Notes: generated from the sequence alone by a model not told the origin. A stretch of 64,000 nt of DNA from Jiangella alkaliphila (GCF_900105925.1 NZ_LT629791.1:2577278-2641277); one strand, 5' to 3'; positions 10,033 to 19,194 are shown, counted from the stretch's first letter. Program-made: numbers and translations.

Positions 10033-11080
10033 GCCCGGTGGTGTCGCCGTGCCCGGCTGGGCTGGTCGGTCTGTCGGGGGCGGCGGGTCTGCTTGCGGGA
10101 GGGTGCTGGATCGGCACGGTGGGGTGGGCGTGGCCTGGCGGGCCGGTGGGGGTGGATCCGTTGAGGCTGTCTGGTTGGCGATCGGTGCCGTGTGCGTCGG
10201 GGTCGGGCGGGCGTGCGGGCGAGCTGGCCGGGGGTGCGACGGCGGCGGGGGTGTTGGTGCAGGTGGGGTTGCAGCAGCCGAGGTGGCCGGTGTCCAGCGC
10301 GGTCCAGGCCAGGCCGGTGAGCAGGTCGAAGCGGAGTTGGTCGAGGGTGCGCTGGTCGCCGCTGGTGCGGGTGTGGCGGGCGGCGGCGTCGGTGGCGACC
10401 CACAGCGCGGTCAGGTCCTCAGCCGGCCCGCACAGGGTGAGGGTGGCCATGCCGTCGTCGCCGCCGGGCGCGGCCGGCTCGGGCCGGGACACGTAGCGGC
10501 GGTCGGCGGCTCGGGTGCGGCGGGTTTCCGCGGCGGCGGGGTCGGCGGCGATGACCTCGCGACGCAGCCGCTGGTCCAGCGCCCAGCGGGTGCGGGTGGC
10601 GGCGTCGGGCAGCACGGTGGCCTCGACCCGCCGCCGCAGTGCGGGGTCGGTGAGGCAGCGGGTGCGCTCGGCGATCAGCCGTGCCTTGTCCGCGTCGATC
10701 AGGCCTGTCGCGAGGGCGGTGAAGGTGTCGGGGAGGTCCTCGAGCAGTTCGACGGCGAGCGCGACCCGCCCGGTCGCACGGCCCGGCGTCCACCGCAATG
10801 CCAGCGACACCTCGTCACCGGCGGCCTCGACCGCCCGATGCACATGCCCGCCAGACAGCTCGTCAGGGGCGCCGCAGCGCTGGTAGGGCGGCCGGGCGGC
10901 CAGCTCGGCGAACACCCGCAACAGTGCGGCCTCCTCGTGGGCGAGTTGACGTTGCCGCGCCAGCGCCACCACGATCAGCTCGTGCGGGGACAGCCGGGTG
11001 AGGTCGACCCGGGCGAGCAGGGCCGCCAGCTCGGCACCCGGTGGTGCGGTGGCCAGCCGGTCGATCGGATCGGACATCAC

Positions 11081-11445
11081 CCATCACCTTCTCGTCCACG
11101 ATGCGGCGCCCCTGTGTGAAGGGCGCGTGTCACCCCGTGGGCCCGGTCGGGCTGGGATGGACGACCGCAGGCACACTGACCGGCCTGCGACCGTGGACGA
11201 GGTGAGAGCACCTGGCGTGATGCCCTGCTTCAACGCCCGGGAACCCACTGCTACCGCTCCCGGTGACGGCTCGAACAACTGAAGATGATCTTATCGAACA
11301 GGTGTCCGGCCCGCAACTCGGAGTCCAGGGCCGCCGGCAGGCCGGCGAGCGTGTCTCGACCCGCGCCTAGCGACGCAGGGCCGAGTTCGCTGTCGCGGTC
11401 GCAACGAGACACCTACGCCGCAGTTGCGGGTCTATACTGTCCGAT
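11081..11445. other. intergenic region with the mod promoter
   Basis: 365 bases between the split nuclease gene and the molybdate locus. No convincing gene is present: the short open frames lack ribosome binding sites and family resemblance. The only clear signal is TATACT at 11433-11438, seven bases before the GTG at 11446, which fits a -10 box giving a leaderless message. No good -35 was found. Confidence 0.5.
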
Positions 11446-11850
11446 GTGCCGCAGTTTCGGATCGCTGACGCCGCTCGCCTCTTGGGGGTGAGCGACGACT
11501 CGTTGCGACGGTGGGCCGACGCCGGGCGGTTGCGGCTCGACCGCGACGACGCCGGGCGCATGGTCGTCGACGGTGTCGAGCTGGCGCGGGTGGCGCGCGA
11601 GATCGGCCCCGACGAGGCGGCACTGCCCACGCCGCGGGAGTCCGCGCGCAACCACTTCCCCGGCATCGTCATCTCGGTGAAGAAGGACGGAGTGATGGCT
11701 CAGGTGGAGATCCAGGCAGGTCCGCACCGTGTCGTGTCGCTGATGAGCCGCGAGGCCGCCGACGAGCTCGGGCTGGACGTCGGTGTCGCGGCCATCGCGT
11801 CGGTCAAGGCCACCACCGTCGTCGTCGACCTGCCGGCGGCCCGGGCATGA
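11446..11850 (+). CDS. HTH-Mop fusion, candidate molybdate-responsive regulator
   Basis: A 134-residue protein. Residues 1-50 form a MerR/excisionase-type helix-turn-helix (FRIADAARLLGVSDDSLRRW ... GRLRLDRDDAGRMVVDG). From residue 70 on there is a single Mop/TOBE molybdate-binding domain (NHFPGIVISVKKDGVMAQVE ... VAAIASVKATTVVVDLP). The start overlaps nothing upstream and follows a TATACT box by seven bases (leaderless). The next gene, modA, overlaps its stop by four bases. It is likely the molybdate sensor of the operon, functionally like ModE but built from a MerR-like domain; a molybdenum-storage role is the alternative. Confidence 0.75.
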   Translation: MPQFRIADAARLLGVSDDSLRRWADAGRLRLDRDDAGRMVVDGVELARVAREIGPDEAALPTPRESARNHFPGIVISVKKDGVMAQVEIQAGPHRVVSLMSREAADELGLDVGVAAIASVKATTVVVDLPAARA

Positions 11851-12662
11851 GGCGGGCCCGGCTCGCACTCGCGGTCGCGGCGGCCGCGCTGCTCACCATC
11901 GCCTGCGGGGGCGACGACGGCGACGACTCGGCGGCCCCGTCCGGCGAGGCGACGCAGGAGACCACCGAGCCGGCCGACGACGCGCCCGCCGGGACGGTGA
12001 CGGTGCTCGCGGCGGCGTCGCTGACGGAGTCGTTCGAGACGCTGGCCGACCAGCTCGGCGACGAGTACCCCGACCTCGAGATCGTCTACTCGTTCGGCCC
12101 CAGCTCCGGCCTGGTCGAGCAGCTGCTGTCCGGCGCGCCCGCCGACGTCCTCGCGACGGCCGACACGAACACGATGGACGACGCGGTCGCCGGCGGGGTC
12201 GTCGACGGCGAGCCGCGGATCTTCGCCCGCAACACGCTGGCCCTCGCGGTCCCGGCGGGCAACCCGGGCAACGTCACCGGCCTCGCCGACTTGGCGAACG
12301 AGGAGCTGCGGGTCGCGATCTGCGAGCCGCAGGTCCCGTGCGGCGGCGCGGCCCAGCGCCTCCTCGACGCCGCCGGGGTGGTGGCGGCGCCGGACACCCT
12401 GACCACGGACGTGAAGGAGGCGGCGTCGCTGATCGCGCTGGGTGAGGCCGACGCGGCGCTGATCTACCTGACCGACGCCGCGGCCGAGGGCGATGCCGTC
12501 GAGGTCGTTCCGGTCCCCGAGTCGGACGACGTGGTCAACGACTACCCGGTCGCCGTGCTGACGGACGCGCCGAACCCGGAGGGCGCCCAGGCGGTCGTCG
12601 ACGCGATCACCGGCGAGCCGGGCCAGACGATCCTCGGCGAGGCTGGTTTCCTGGAACCGTGA
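11847..12662 (+). CDS. modA: molybdate ABC transporter substrate-binding lipoprotein
   Basis: A 271-residue lipoprotein with lipobox LTIAC (Cys20) and an acidic linker. The ModA fold follows: LAAASLTESFE at the N-terminal oxyanion-binding loop, FGPSSGLVEQLLSGAPADV, and IYLTDA in the C-terminal lobe. It binds molybdate or tungstate outside the membrane. The ATG at 11847 overlaps the regulator stop (ATGA); the frame is open further upstream but that part lies inside the regulator. Its position directly before modB and modC confirms the role. Confidence 0.88.
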   Translation: MRRARLALAVAAAALLTIACGGDDGDDSAAPSGEATQETTEPADDAPAGTVTVLAAASLTESFETLADQLGDEYPDLEIVYSFGPSSGLVEQLLSGAPADVLATADTNTMDDAVAGGVVDGEPRIFARNTLALAVPAGNPGNVTGLADLANEELRVAICEPQVPCGGAAQRLLDAAGVVAAPDTLTTDVKEAASLIALGEADAALIYLTDAAAEGDAVEVVPVPESDDVVNDYPVAVLTDAPNPEGAQAVVDAITGEPGQTILGEAGFLEP

Positions 12663-13465
12663 GCCGCTCCCGTCGGACCGACGACCTGCGGGTTCCGGCG
12701 GGGCTGCTGATCCCCGCGGCGCTCGGCGTCGCGATCCTGGTCCTGCCGATGGTGGGCCTGATCGCGCGGGCGCCGTGGGGAGACCTGCCGTCCATCCTCT
12801 CCTCCGACGAGGTCCTGACGGCGCTGCGGTTGTCGCTGGTCACGGCCACGATCGCGACCGGGGTGGCGCTGGTGTGCGGGGTTCCGGTCGCGTGGCTGCT
12901 GGCCCGGACGGCCCTGCCCGGCCGGTCGGTGCTGCGCGGCCTGGTGACGGTGCCGCTGGTGCTGCCGCCGGTGGTCGGCGGCGTCGCACTGCTCATGGTG
13001 TTCGGCCGGCGCGGGCTGGTCGGCGGCTGGCTCTACGACACGTTCGGGATCAGCCTGCCGTTCACCACCGAGGCGGTCGTGCTGGCGCAGGTGTTCGTCG
13101 CGATGCCGTTCCTCATCGTCGCGGTCGAGGGGGCGCTGCGCACCGCCGACCGCCGCTACGACGACGTCGCGGCCACGCTCGGCGCCACCTCCTGGACGAC
13201 GTTCCGCCGGGTCACGCTGCCGGCCGTCGCGCCGGGCGTGCTGGCCGGGGCGGTGCTGTGCTGGGCGCGGGCGCTCGGCGAGTTCGGCGCGACAGTGACG
13301 TTCGCCGGCAGCTTCCCCGGCACCACCCGCACGCTGCCGCTGGAGGCGTACGTCGCGATCAACGCCGGCGACAGCGACGTCGCCATCGTGCTGAGCCTGC
13401 TGATGATCGCCGTGTCGGTGACGGTCCTGATCGGGCTGCGCGACCGCTGGATCGGGGCCACATGA
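12659..13465 (+). CDS. modB: molybdate ABC transporter permease
   Basis: A 268-residue permease with about six membrane helices and the ModB/CysT-type EAA loop (ATLGATSWTTFRRVTLPAVAPGV near residue 177), followed by ARALGEFGATVTFAGSFPG, a hallmark of ModB. The GTG start overlaps the modA stop by four bases. It forms the homodimeric channel for molybdate. Confidence 0.88.
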   Translation: MSRSRRTDDLRVPAGLLIPAALGVAILVLPMVGLIARAPWGDLPSILSSDEVLTALRLSLVTATIATGVALVCGVPVAWLLARTALPGRSVLRGLVTVPLVLPPVVGGVALLMVFGRRGLVGGWLYDTFGISLPFTTEAVVLAQVFVAMPFLIVAVEGALRTADRRYDDVAATLGATSWTTFRRVTLPAVAPGVLAGAVLCWARALGEFGATVTFAGSFPGTTRTLPLEAYVAINAGDSDVAIVLSLLMIAVSVTVLIGLRDRWIGAT

Positions 13466-14514
13466 GCCTCTACGCCGACCTCGCGCTGCGCCGCGGCGAC
13501 CTCGAGCTGCACGCCGGGCTCGCCGTGGCGCCCGGCGAGGTGGTGGCGCTGCTCGGCCCGAACGGCGCGGGCAAGTCGACCGCACTGCAGCTGCTGGCCG
13601 GGATCCTGCCGCTGGACGCCGGCCGGATCGAGCTGGACGGCGTCACGCTCGACGACCCCGCCGCGGGTGTGCACGTCCGGCCGCGCGACCGCCGCGTCGG
13701 CATGGTCGTCCAGGACTACCTGCTGTTCCCGAAGATGAGCGTGCTGGAGAACGTCGCGTTCGGGCTGCGCTCGCGCGGCCTGCACCGCGACCGCGCGCGA
13801 GCGGAGGCCCGCGACTGGCTCGGCCGCATGGGGCTGGCCGAGTACGAGCGGCGGCGTCCGGGCGAGCTCTCCGGCGGCCAGGCGCAGCGGGTCGCGCTGG
13901 CCCGCGCGCTGATCGTCGAGCCGCGGCTGCTGCTGCTCGACGAGCCGCTGGCCGCGCTCGACGCCGGCACCCGCCCGGCGGTCCGGGCCGAGCTGCGCCG
14001 CCACCTCGCCGGCTACGAGGGCTGCACGCTCGTCGTCACCCATGACCCATTGGAGGCGATGGTGCTCGGCGACCGCGTCGTCGTGCTGGAGCGCGGCCGC
14101 GTCGTCCAGCACGGCGCGCCGGCCGAGGTCGCGCGGCGGCCGCGCACCGACTACGTGGCCCGCCTGGTCGGCCTGAACCTGCTGACGGGCACTGCGACGG
14201 GCCGCAGCGCCGAGCTGCCGTCCGGCGCCGTCGTCGCGCTGGCCCACGACGCGAGCGGGCCGGTGCACATCGCGTTCTCGCCGGTCGCTGTGACGCTGAG
14301 CCCGCGCCGGCCGGAGGGCTCGGCCCGCAACGCCTGGCCGCTGGTCATCGTCGACCTCGAGGCGCACGGCGACCTCGTTCGGGTGACGGCGGACGGCGCG
14401 GTGCCGGTGCTCGCGGACGTCACGCCACTGGCCGTCGCGGATCTCGGCCTGGAGCCGGGCGGCGAGGTGTGGGCGTCGGTCAAGGCCAGCGAGATCAGCG
14501 TCTATCCCGCGTGA
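13462..14514 (+). CDS. modC: molybdate ABC transporter ATPase with C-terminal Mop domain
   Basis: A 350-residue ATPase. Walker A GPNGAGKST is near residue 33, with Q-loop VVQDYLLFP, signature LSGGQAQR, Walker B LLLLDEP and H-loop VTHDP. The C-terminal 100 residues form a TOBE/Mop domain (SPVAVTLSPRRPEG ... WASVKASEISVYPA), as in ModC proteins that sense molybdate and trans-inhibit transport. The ATG overlaps the modB stop. It closes the regulator-modABC operon. Confidence 0.88.
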   Translation: MSLYADLALRRGDLELHAGLAVAPGEVVALLGPNGAGKSTALQLLAGILPLDAGRIELDGVTLDDPAAGVHVRPRDRRVGMVVQDYLLFPKMSVLENVAFGLRSRGLHRDRARAEARDWLGRMGLAEYERRRPGELSGGQAQRVALARALIVEPRLLLLDEPLAALDAGTRPAVRAELRRHLAGYEGCTLVVTHDPLEAMVLGDRVVVLERGRVVQHGAPAEVARRPRTDYVARLVGLNLLTGTATGRSAELPSGAVVALAHDASGPVHIAFSPVAVTLSPRRPEGSARNAWPLVIVDLEAHGDLVRVTADGAVPVLADVTPLAVADLGLEPGGEVWASVKASEISVYPA

Positions 14515-14526
14515 CACCATGCTGGG

Positions 14527-15057
14527 GTGGCAACCTCGACCCGCGGCAACCCCTCGCTGGGCGACATCCTGCGCAGCGTCGGCGTGCTGGCCGGCGTCAT
14601 CGCCGCGATCGCGCTCGTGTTCAACCTGCTCAACGACTCCGAGCCGCGGCTGCCCGACCCCGTCGACTACGAGCCGGCGCTCGCCGTCGCCCGTGAGGAG
14701 TTCGGCTACGACGTGCTCGCGCCCGAGCCGGTCCCGGACGGCTGGCGCGCCACCAGCGTCGACTTCGCGCAGGAGGCGAGTGGCGACCTCTGGCGGCTCG
14801 GTTTCCTCATCGACGGCGAGCAGTTCATCGGCCTGGAACAGACCGACGGCGAGATCGAGAGCTACCGCGAGGACAGGCTGGCCGACTTCGCCCCCGACGG
14901 CGAGAGCACCATCGACGGCGCCGGCTGGGAGCGCCTCCTCGAGGACGACGACCAGCCCGACCGCGTCCTGGTGCGCATCGACGGCGGCGCGCTGACGATC
15001 GTGCGCGGCACCGTCTCCTACGAGCGACTCGAGGAGTTCGTGCGGCTGCTGCGCTGA
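14527..15057 (+). CDS. DUF4245 membrane protein
   Basis: A 176-residue protein with one N-terminal membrane helix (residues 14-36, RSVGVLAGVIAAIALVFNLL) and an extracytoplasmic beta-rich domain containing PVPDGWRATSVDFA. This is the DUF4245 pattern of actinobacteria, where the gene commonly sits beside xseB/xseA. Here two extra genes separate it from xseBA. The GTG start is 12 bases behind modC; a CACCAT box six bases ahead may drive a leaderless message. The function is unknown. Confidence 0.7.
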   Translation: MATSTRGNPSLGDILRSVGVLAGVIAAIALVFNLLNDSEPRLPDPVDYEPALAVAREEFGYDVLAPEPVPDGWRATSVDFAQEASGDLWRLGFLIDGEQFIGLEQTDGEIESYREDRLADFAPDGESTIDGAGWERLLEDDDQPDRVLVRIDGGALTIVRGTVSYERLEEFVRLLR

Positions 15058-15094
15058 TCGTCACAGCGGGCGGTCTGTACGCACCTTCGGTGGT

Positions 15095-16213
15095 GTGGCG
15101 GGCAACGACGGCAGCGGGCCGACCAGGCGGGCACTGACCGGCCTGCTCGACGCCTGGCTCGACCTCGACCGGCGCGGGGCGGAGGCGCTGGCCCAGGCTC
15201 GCGCCGACGCCATGGACGTCGCTCGGGCCGCCGGCGGTGCGCGCGTCGGCGGGGCGGCTGCCGCCGGGCAGGTGGTCGAGCACGCCGACGCCGGCGTGGC
15301 CGTCGCCGAGCGCGAGCTGGCCGGGCTCGCCGCCGTACTGGCCGACGAGTGCCGGGCGCTGGTGCAGCTGCTCACCGGCGTCGCCGGATCTGTCGCGCCG
15401 GTCGGCCTGGGTTCGGGGCCGGACGCCATCGTCGAGGCGTTCCCCGCGGGCGACGGCCGCGCCTACGTCGCCGACCTGGTCGCCGACGCCGCCGTCGACG
15501 AGCGGCAGCCGTCCGAGGCGGCCGAGCGGGCGCCGGCTGTCAACGCGATCCCGCTCTCGGTGGCCGCCGGGCTACGCGCGGCCTTCGACGAGTCCGTGCG
15601 CGAGGACGTCCTGGCCATGGTCTGCCATCCCCGCGGCCACGCCGTCCAGCTGCACGGTCCGGACGTCTCCGACGAGGCGTTGATGGCCCGAGTGAGCTGG
15701 AAGAAGGACCCGATGGGTCGCACGGACACGAAGAACTCCTGGCGCCGCGACCCCGACGACGGCACGGTCCACTCCAAGCACGGCATCGGCCATGTCGCCG
15801 GGAGGTTCACCACCGTGGAAGCGCTGGCCAAGCCGCTCCAGGCGCTGCTCGCCCACACCGGCGGCACCATCGAGAGCCTGCACGATCATCTGGATCGTCA
15901 CTATCCTGACGGCCTCGCGCTCATCTTCGTCGCAGCGGAGGACGCCAGGTTGGTGCCGGGCGACGCGACCGGGTTCCGGGGTGCGGGCACCTCGACCGCG
16001 AGGATGGCACAACACTGGACGCACGCGCGGCGCGACTCCATGGCGAACGGCGGCGGACCGATGCCGATCGTCCGCACTGACCAGATCGCCGACAACGACC
16101 GTCCAGGGGCTGCGATGATTCTCCGGAAGATCGACGGAGAGTGGGTACTCATCACCTGCTTTCCCGAGAGTGCCCAGGGCAACGACTTCACCCGAATGGG
16201 AGCCGAGGCGTGA
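15095..16213 (+). CDS. candidate polymorphic toxin with RNase-A-like (BECR) C-terminal domain
   Basis: A 372-residue protein in two parts. Residues 1-95 are Ala-rich helices (AEALAQARADAMDVARAAGG, VAVAERELAGLAAVLADECR) resembling a delivery or dimerisation domain. From about residue 180 on the sequence reads GHAVQLHGPDVSDEALMARV, then GRFTTVEALAKPLQALL, and ends with MILRKIDGEWVLITCFP. That order (His-His segment, Arg-Phe-Thr segment, basic strand ending in a T/C-F/Y-P tail) resembles the CdiA-CT RNase-A-like BECR toxins. No signal peptide is seen. The next gene overlaps by four bases and is acidic, as expected of an immunity protein. A non-toxic cytosolic role cannot be excluded. Confidence 0.5.
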   Translation: MAGNDGSGPTRRALTGLLDAWLDLDRRGAEALAQARADAMDVARAAGGARVGGAAAAGQVVEHADAGVAVAERELAGLAAVLADECRALVQLLTGVAGSVAPVGLGSGPDAIVEAFPAGDGRAYVADLVADAAVDERQPSEAAERAPAVNAIPLSVAAGLRAAFDESVREDVLAMVCHPRGHAVQLHGPDVSDEALMARVSWKKDPMGRTDTKNSWRRDPDDGTVHSKHGIGHVAGRFTTVEALAKPLQALLAHTGGTIESLHDHLDRHYPDGLALIFVAAEDARLVPGDATGFRGAGTSTARMAQHWTHARRDSMANGGGPMPIVRTDQIADNDRPGAAMILRKIDGEWVLITCFPESAQGNDFTRMGAEA

Positions 16214-16734
16214 CCGAGCGGACCGCGAACTTCAGGCGCTGGTACGGCAACTGGTTTGTCGGTGTTGACAGCTATCCCGACAGCTACACCGAAGGCTGCG
16301 AGTCGGTCGCGCAGTGGGAGAGCGATCCGGACCGGACCGACAGCTTCGCCGCCTTCAAGGAGGAGTTGGCGGCGCATGTCCGCGACTCGTCACTGAGGCC
16401 GAAGGGCGAGAGTGAGGACCAGTGGCTCAACGACGAATGGTTGCGCAACCTCTGGTACGACCTCTTCGGGCCCGACCCGGCGCCGGGCGACCCGTACCCC
16501 GTCCCGCCCGAGGAGTGGGGGCACCCGCGCGAGACGCCGTACCTCGAGTACGCCGTCGGGGACGAGGCCGACAGCACCGAGGCCGAGCGGGCCTGGCTGG
16601 CCCAGCGCGGCCTGACGCACGCCGAGATCCGGCGCGGCTACTCATGGCGCCTGCGTCCGCCTGAGGACTATCGCGACCGGCTTGCCCGGCTCACCGCCGA
16701 GGGCAAGCGTACGTCGTACGAGGGCGAGGTGTAG
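16210..16734 (+). CDS. candidate immunity protein paired with the upstream toxin
   Basis: A 174-residue, strongly acidic soluble protein rich in Trp, Tyr and Pro (FRRWYGNWFVGVDSYPDSYTE, WLRNLWYDLFGPDPAPGDPYP). The GTG start overlaps the stop of the candidate toxin (GTGA), so the two are made together. Acidic one-domain proteins encoded directly after an RNase-type toxin are usually cognate inhibitors. No specific immunity family is recognised with certainty. It ends one base before the convergent xseB. Confidence 0.45.
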   Translation: MTERTANFRRWYGNWFVGVDSYPDSYTEGCESVAQWESDPDRTDSFAAFKEELAAHVRDSSLRPKGESEDQWLNDEWLRNLWYDLFGPDPAPGDPYPVPPEEWGHPRETPYLEYAVGDEADSTEAERAWLAQRGLTHAEIRRGYSWRLRPPEDYRDRLARLTAEGKRTSYEGEV

Positions 16735-16947
16735 TCAGCCCTCGGCGTCGGTCGTGCCGGCCGCGCTCGCGGCGTCGAGCTTGGCGCGGGCGCCGTCGAG
16801 GTAGCGCTCGCACAGGGCGGCCAGCTCTTCACCGCGCTGCCACAGGGCCAGCGACTCCTCCAGCGTGGTGCCGCCGGCCTCGAGCTTCGCGACGATCTGG
16901 ATGAGCTCGTCGCGGGCCTGTTCGTAGGTGGGTTCGGCGGCCTGCAT
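16735..16947 (-). CDS. xseB: exodeoxyribonuclease VII small subunit
   Basis: A 70-residue helical hairpin protein with the XseB signature: YEQARDELIQIVAKLEAGGTTLEESLALWQRGEELAALCERYL. It binds the large subunit encoded just upstream on the same strand (11-base gap) to form ExoVII, which degrades single-stranded DNA in both directions. Length is normal for the family. Its stop abuts the convergent immunity-like gene. Confidence 0.93.
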   Translation of the reverse strand: MQAAEPTYEQARDELIQIVAKLEAGGTTLEESLALWQRGEELAALCERYLDGARAKLDAASAAGTTDAEG

Positions 16948-16958
16948 GGGAAGCCAAC

Positions 16959-18173
16959 CTACCGGATCTCGGCGGCGATCTCGCCGCCCGCGACCAGCAG
17001 CCGCACGTGGTCGCCGGTCGCGACGTCGGCGGGTTGCCGCACGACGGTGCCGTCGTCCTTCTGCACGACGGCGTAGCCGCGCTCCAGCGTCGCGGCGGGG
17101 GAGAGCGCCCGGATGCGGGCCTGGGTGTGGTCGACCTCGACGGCGGCGCGGTCGAGCGCGTGCCGGACCGTGCGCCGGGCTCGTTGCACGAGGGCGTCCA
17201 GCTCAGACGCGCGCAGCCGCAGGCCGTGCTGCGGGTCGGCCAGCGCGGGACGGGACCGCAGCGACTCCAGGCCGTGCCGCTCGCGGTCGAGCCGGTGCCT
17301 GACGGCGGAGCGGATGCGCTCGCGGGCGCGCCGGATCCGCTCGGCCTCCTCCAGGACGTCGGGCACCACCCGCTTGGCCGCGTCGGTCGGCGTCGACGCG
17401 CGGACGTCGGCCACCAGGTCCAGTAGCGGCGTGTCGGCCTCGTGCCCGATCGCGCTGACCACCGGCGTCGCGGCCGCGGCGACCGCGCGCACCAGCGCCT
17501 CGTCGGAGAACGGCAGCAGGTCCTCGACCGACCCGCCGCCGCGGGCGATGATGACGACGTCGACCTCCGGGTCGCGGTCGAGCACCCGCAGCGCGTCCAT
17601 GACCTGGCTGACGGCGTTCAGCCCCTGCACGGCGACCGGCTCGACCCGGAACCGGACGCCGGGCCAGCGCCGCCGGGCGTTCTCGAGCACGTCGTGCTCG
17701 GCCTTGGAGTCGCGCCCGCAGATCAGCCCGACCACGCGCGGCAGGAACGGCAGCGGCCGCTTGCGCGCGTCGGCGAAGACGCCCTCGGTGGCCAGGATCT
17801 TCCGCAGCCGCTCGATACGGGCCAGCAGGTCGCCCAGCCCGACGGTGCGTAGCTGGTCGGCGGCCAGCGACAGCGTCCCGCGGGTGAAGTACCAGGACGG
17901 TTTCGCGTGCACGACGACGCGGGCGCCGTCGGCCAGCGGGGCGTCCAGCGTGTCCAGCAGCCCGACCGGGCAGGTCACCGTCACCGACACCTCGGCGTGC
18001 GGGTCGCGCAGCGTGAGGAACGCCGTCGACGTGCCCGGACGGCGGGAGTACTGCGCCACCTGCCCCTCGACCCAGACCGGGCCGAGCCGGGCCACCCACT
18101 GGCCGATCAGCTGCGAGATGACGCGGACCGGGGCGGGCTTCTCCGGGGATGTGTCGAGGGCCACGATGGGCAC
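16959..18173 (-). CDS. xseA: exodeoxyribonuclease VII large subunit
   Basis: About 404 residues. The N-terminal OB-fold ([25 protein letters not shown]) binds ssDNA. The catalytic domain follows with [46 protein letters not shown] and [31 protein letters not shown] coiled-coil region then leads to the C-terminal [11 protein letters not shown] segment. The frame opens at 18203, but that would overlap the divergent ispH promoter; GTGs at 18173 and 18164 fit the family start better. It forms ExoVII with xseB. Confidence 0.92.
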   Translation of the reverse strand: MPIVALDTSPEKPAPVRVISQLIGQWVARLGPVWVEGQVAQYSRRPGTSTAFLTLRDPHAEVSVTVTCPVGLLDTLDAPLADGARVVVHAKPSWYFTRGTLSLAADQLRTVGLGDLLARIERLRKILATEGVFADARKRPLPFLPRVVGLICGRDSKAEHDVLENARRRWPGVRFRVEPVAVQGLNAVSQVMDALRVLDRDPEVDVVIIARGGGSVEDLLPFSDEALVRAVAAAATPVVSAIGHEADTPLLDLVADVRASTPTDAAKRVVPDVLEEAERIRRARERIRSAVRHRLDRERHGLESLRSRPALADPQHGLRLRASELDALVQRARRTVRHALDRAAVEVDHTQARIRALSPAATLERGYAVVQKDDGTVVRQPADVATGDHVRLLVAGGEIAAEIR

Positions 18174-18204
18174 CGTACCCGGTGGGACCGACGGTCGCGG
18201 CACC

Positions 18205-18210
18205 TACCAT
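18205..18210 (+). promoter_or_regulatory. -10 box of a leaderless ispH transcript
   Basis: TACCAT lies seven bases before the ispH ATG at 18218, the spacing expected when transcription starts at the initiation codon itself. Confidence 0.5.
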
Positions 18211-18217
18211 GGGAGAC

Positions 18218-19189
18218 ATGACTGCTGATGGCCGAGTCCTGCTCGCCGCACCCCGGGGCTACTGCGCGGGCGTCGACCGCGCCGTGGTCACGGTCGAGAA
18301 GGCGCTGGACCACTACGGCCCGCCGGTCTACGTCCGCAAGCAGATCGTGCACAACAAGCATGTCGTCGAGACGCTCGAGCAGCGCGGCGCGATCTTCGTC
18401 GAGGAGCTGTCCGAGGTGCCCGAGGGTGCGCTGGTCGTGTTCTCCGCGCACGGCGTGTCGCCCATGGTGCACACCGAGGCCGCCGACCGCGGCCTGCGCA
18501 CCATCGACGCGACGTGCCCGCTGGTCACCAAGGTGCACAACGAGGCCCGCCGATTCGCCAAGGACGACCTCGACATCGTGCTCATCGGCCACAACGGGCA
18601 CGAGGAGGTCGAGGGCACCGCGGGCGAGGCGCCCGAGCACATCCAGCTGGTCGAGAGCCCCGCCGACGTCGACAAGGTGCAGGTCCGCGACCCGTCCCGG
18701 GTGGTGTGGCTGTCGCAGACCACGCTGTCGGTCGACGAGACCTACGAGACCGTGGGCAAGCTGCGCGAACGGTTCCCGGCGCTGATCAGCCCGCCCAGCG
18801 ACGACATCTGCTACGCCACGCAGAACCGTCAGGTCGCGGTCAAGGAGATCGCCGCCGAGGCAGAGCTGGTGCTGGTGGTCGGCTCGGCCAACTCCTCCAA
18901 CTCGGTGCGGCTGGTCGAGGTCGCCCTCGACGCCGGAGCCGACGCGTCCTACCGCATCGACAACGCGTCCGAGATCGACGAGGGCTGGCTCTCCGGCGTC
19001 TCGACGGTCGGCGTGACCAGCGGCGCGTCGGTCCCCGAAGAGCTGGTGGCCGACGTCGTCGCATGGCTGGGGGAGCGCGGCTTCCCCACTGTCGAGGAGC
19101 ACCGCACCACCGAGGAGTCGCTGATCTTCTCGCTGCCGCGCGAGCTGCGCCGCGACCTCAAGGCGTCGGCGGCGCCGTCGGCCGACTGA
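18218..19189 (+). CDS. ispH: 4-hydroxy-3-methylbut-2-enyl diphosphate reductase
   Basis: A 323-residue enzyme of the MEP isoprenoid pathway that reduces HMBPP to IPP and DMAPP at an iron-sulfur cluster. The three cluster cysteines are present at residues 16 (PRGYCAGV), 100 (IDATCPLV) and 198 ([11 protein letters not shown]). The conserved HNKHVV, SAHGV, HNGHEE and [11 protein letters not shown] motifs are intact. ATG 18218 is chosen because of the -10 box seven bases ahead and normal family length. It is divergent from xseA, a common actinobacterial arrangement. Confidence 0.95.
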   Translation: MTADGRVLLAAPRGYCAGVDRAVVTVEKALDHYGPPVYVRKQIVHNKHVVETLEQRGAIFVEELSEVPEGALVVFSAHGVSPMVHTEAADRGLRTIDATCPLVTKVHNEARRFAKDDLDIVLIGHNGHEEVEGTAGEAPEHIQLVESPADVDKVQVRDPSRVVWLSQTTLSVDETYETVGKLRERFPALISPPSDDICYATQNRQVAVKEIAAEAELVLVVGSANSSNSVRLVEVALDAGADASYRIDNASEIDEGWLSGVSTVGVTSGASVPEELVADVVAWLGERGFPTVEEHRTTEESLIFSLPRELRRDLKASAAPSAD

Positions 19190-19194
19190 CCCCG

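Larger units (their letters stand above)
8110..11080 (-). pseudogene. DUF222-HNH endonuclease (13E12 family) split by an IS element
   Basis: The gene reads from 11080 (GTG, with ATG at 11077 and AAGGTGATGG as ribosome binding site) to the insertion at 10032 and resumes from 8784 to the stop at 8110. The N-terminal part is DUF222. The C-terminal part carries an HNH nuclease motif with CRFPTC, EIDHQTPYAHGG and the following N...H. Deleting 8785-10032 plus one copy of the GCCC duplication joins both parts in frame as 573 codons (stop included). The element sits in a linker of two 18-residue repeats (SPAGHGDTTGPDHLARPV and SPAGHGDTAAPDHATRPA). As it stands, DUF222 and the nuclease domain are separated and the enzyme should be inactive. 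Confidence 0.85.

Noticed and set aside
11285-11491. A 68-codon open frame before the molybdate regulator
   Set aside because: It has no ribosome binding site, overlaps the promoter and regulator start, and shows no family resemblance.
11511-11846. In-frame upstream extension of modA
   Set aside because: It overlaps the HTH-Mop gene and would bury the lipoprotein signal peptide; ATG 11847 is correct.
12775-13461. Long in-frame upstream extension of modC
   Set aside because: It lies wholly inside modB; the ATG at 13462 overlaps the modB stop and gives the normal ATPase N-terminus.
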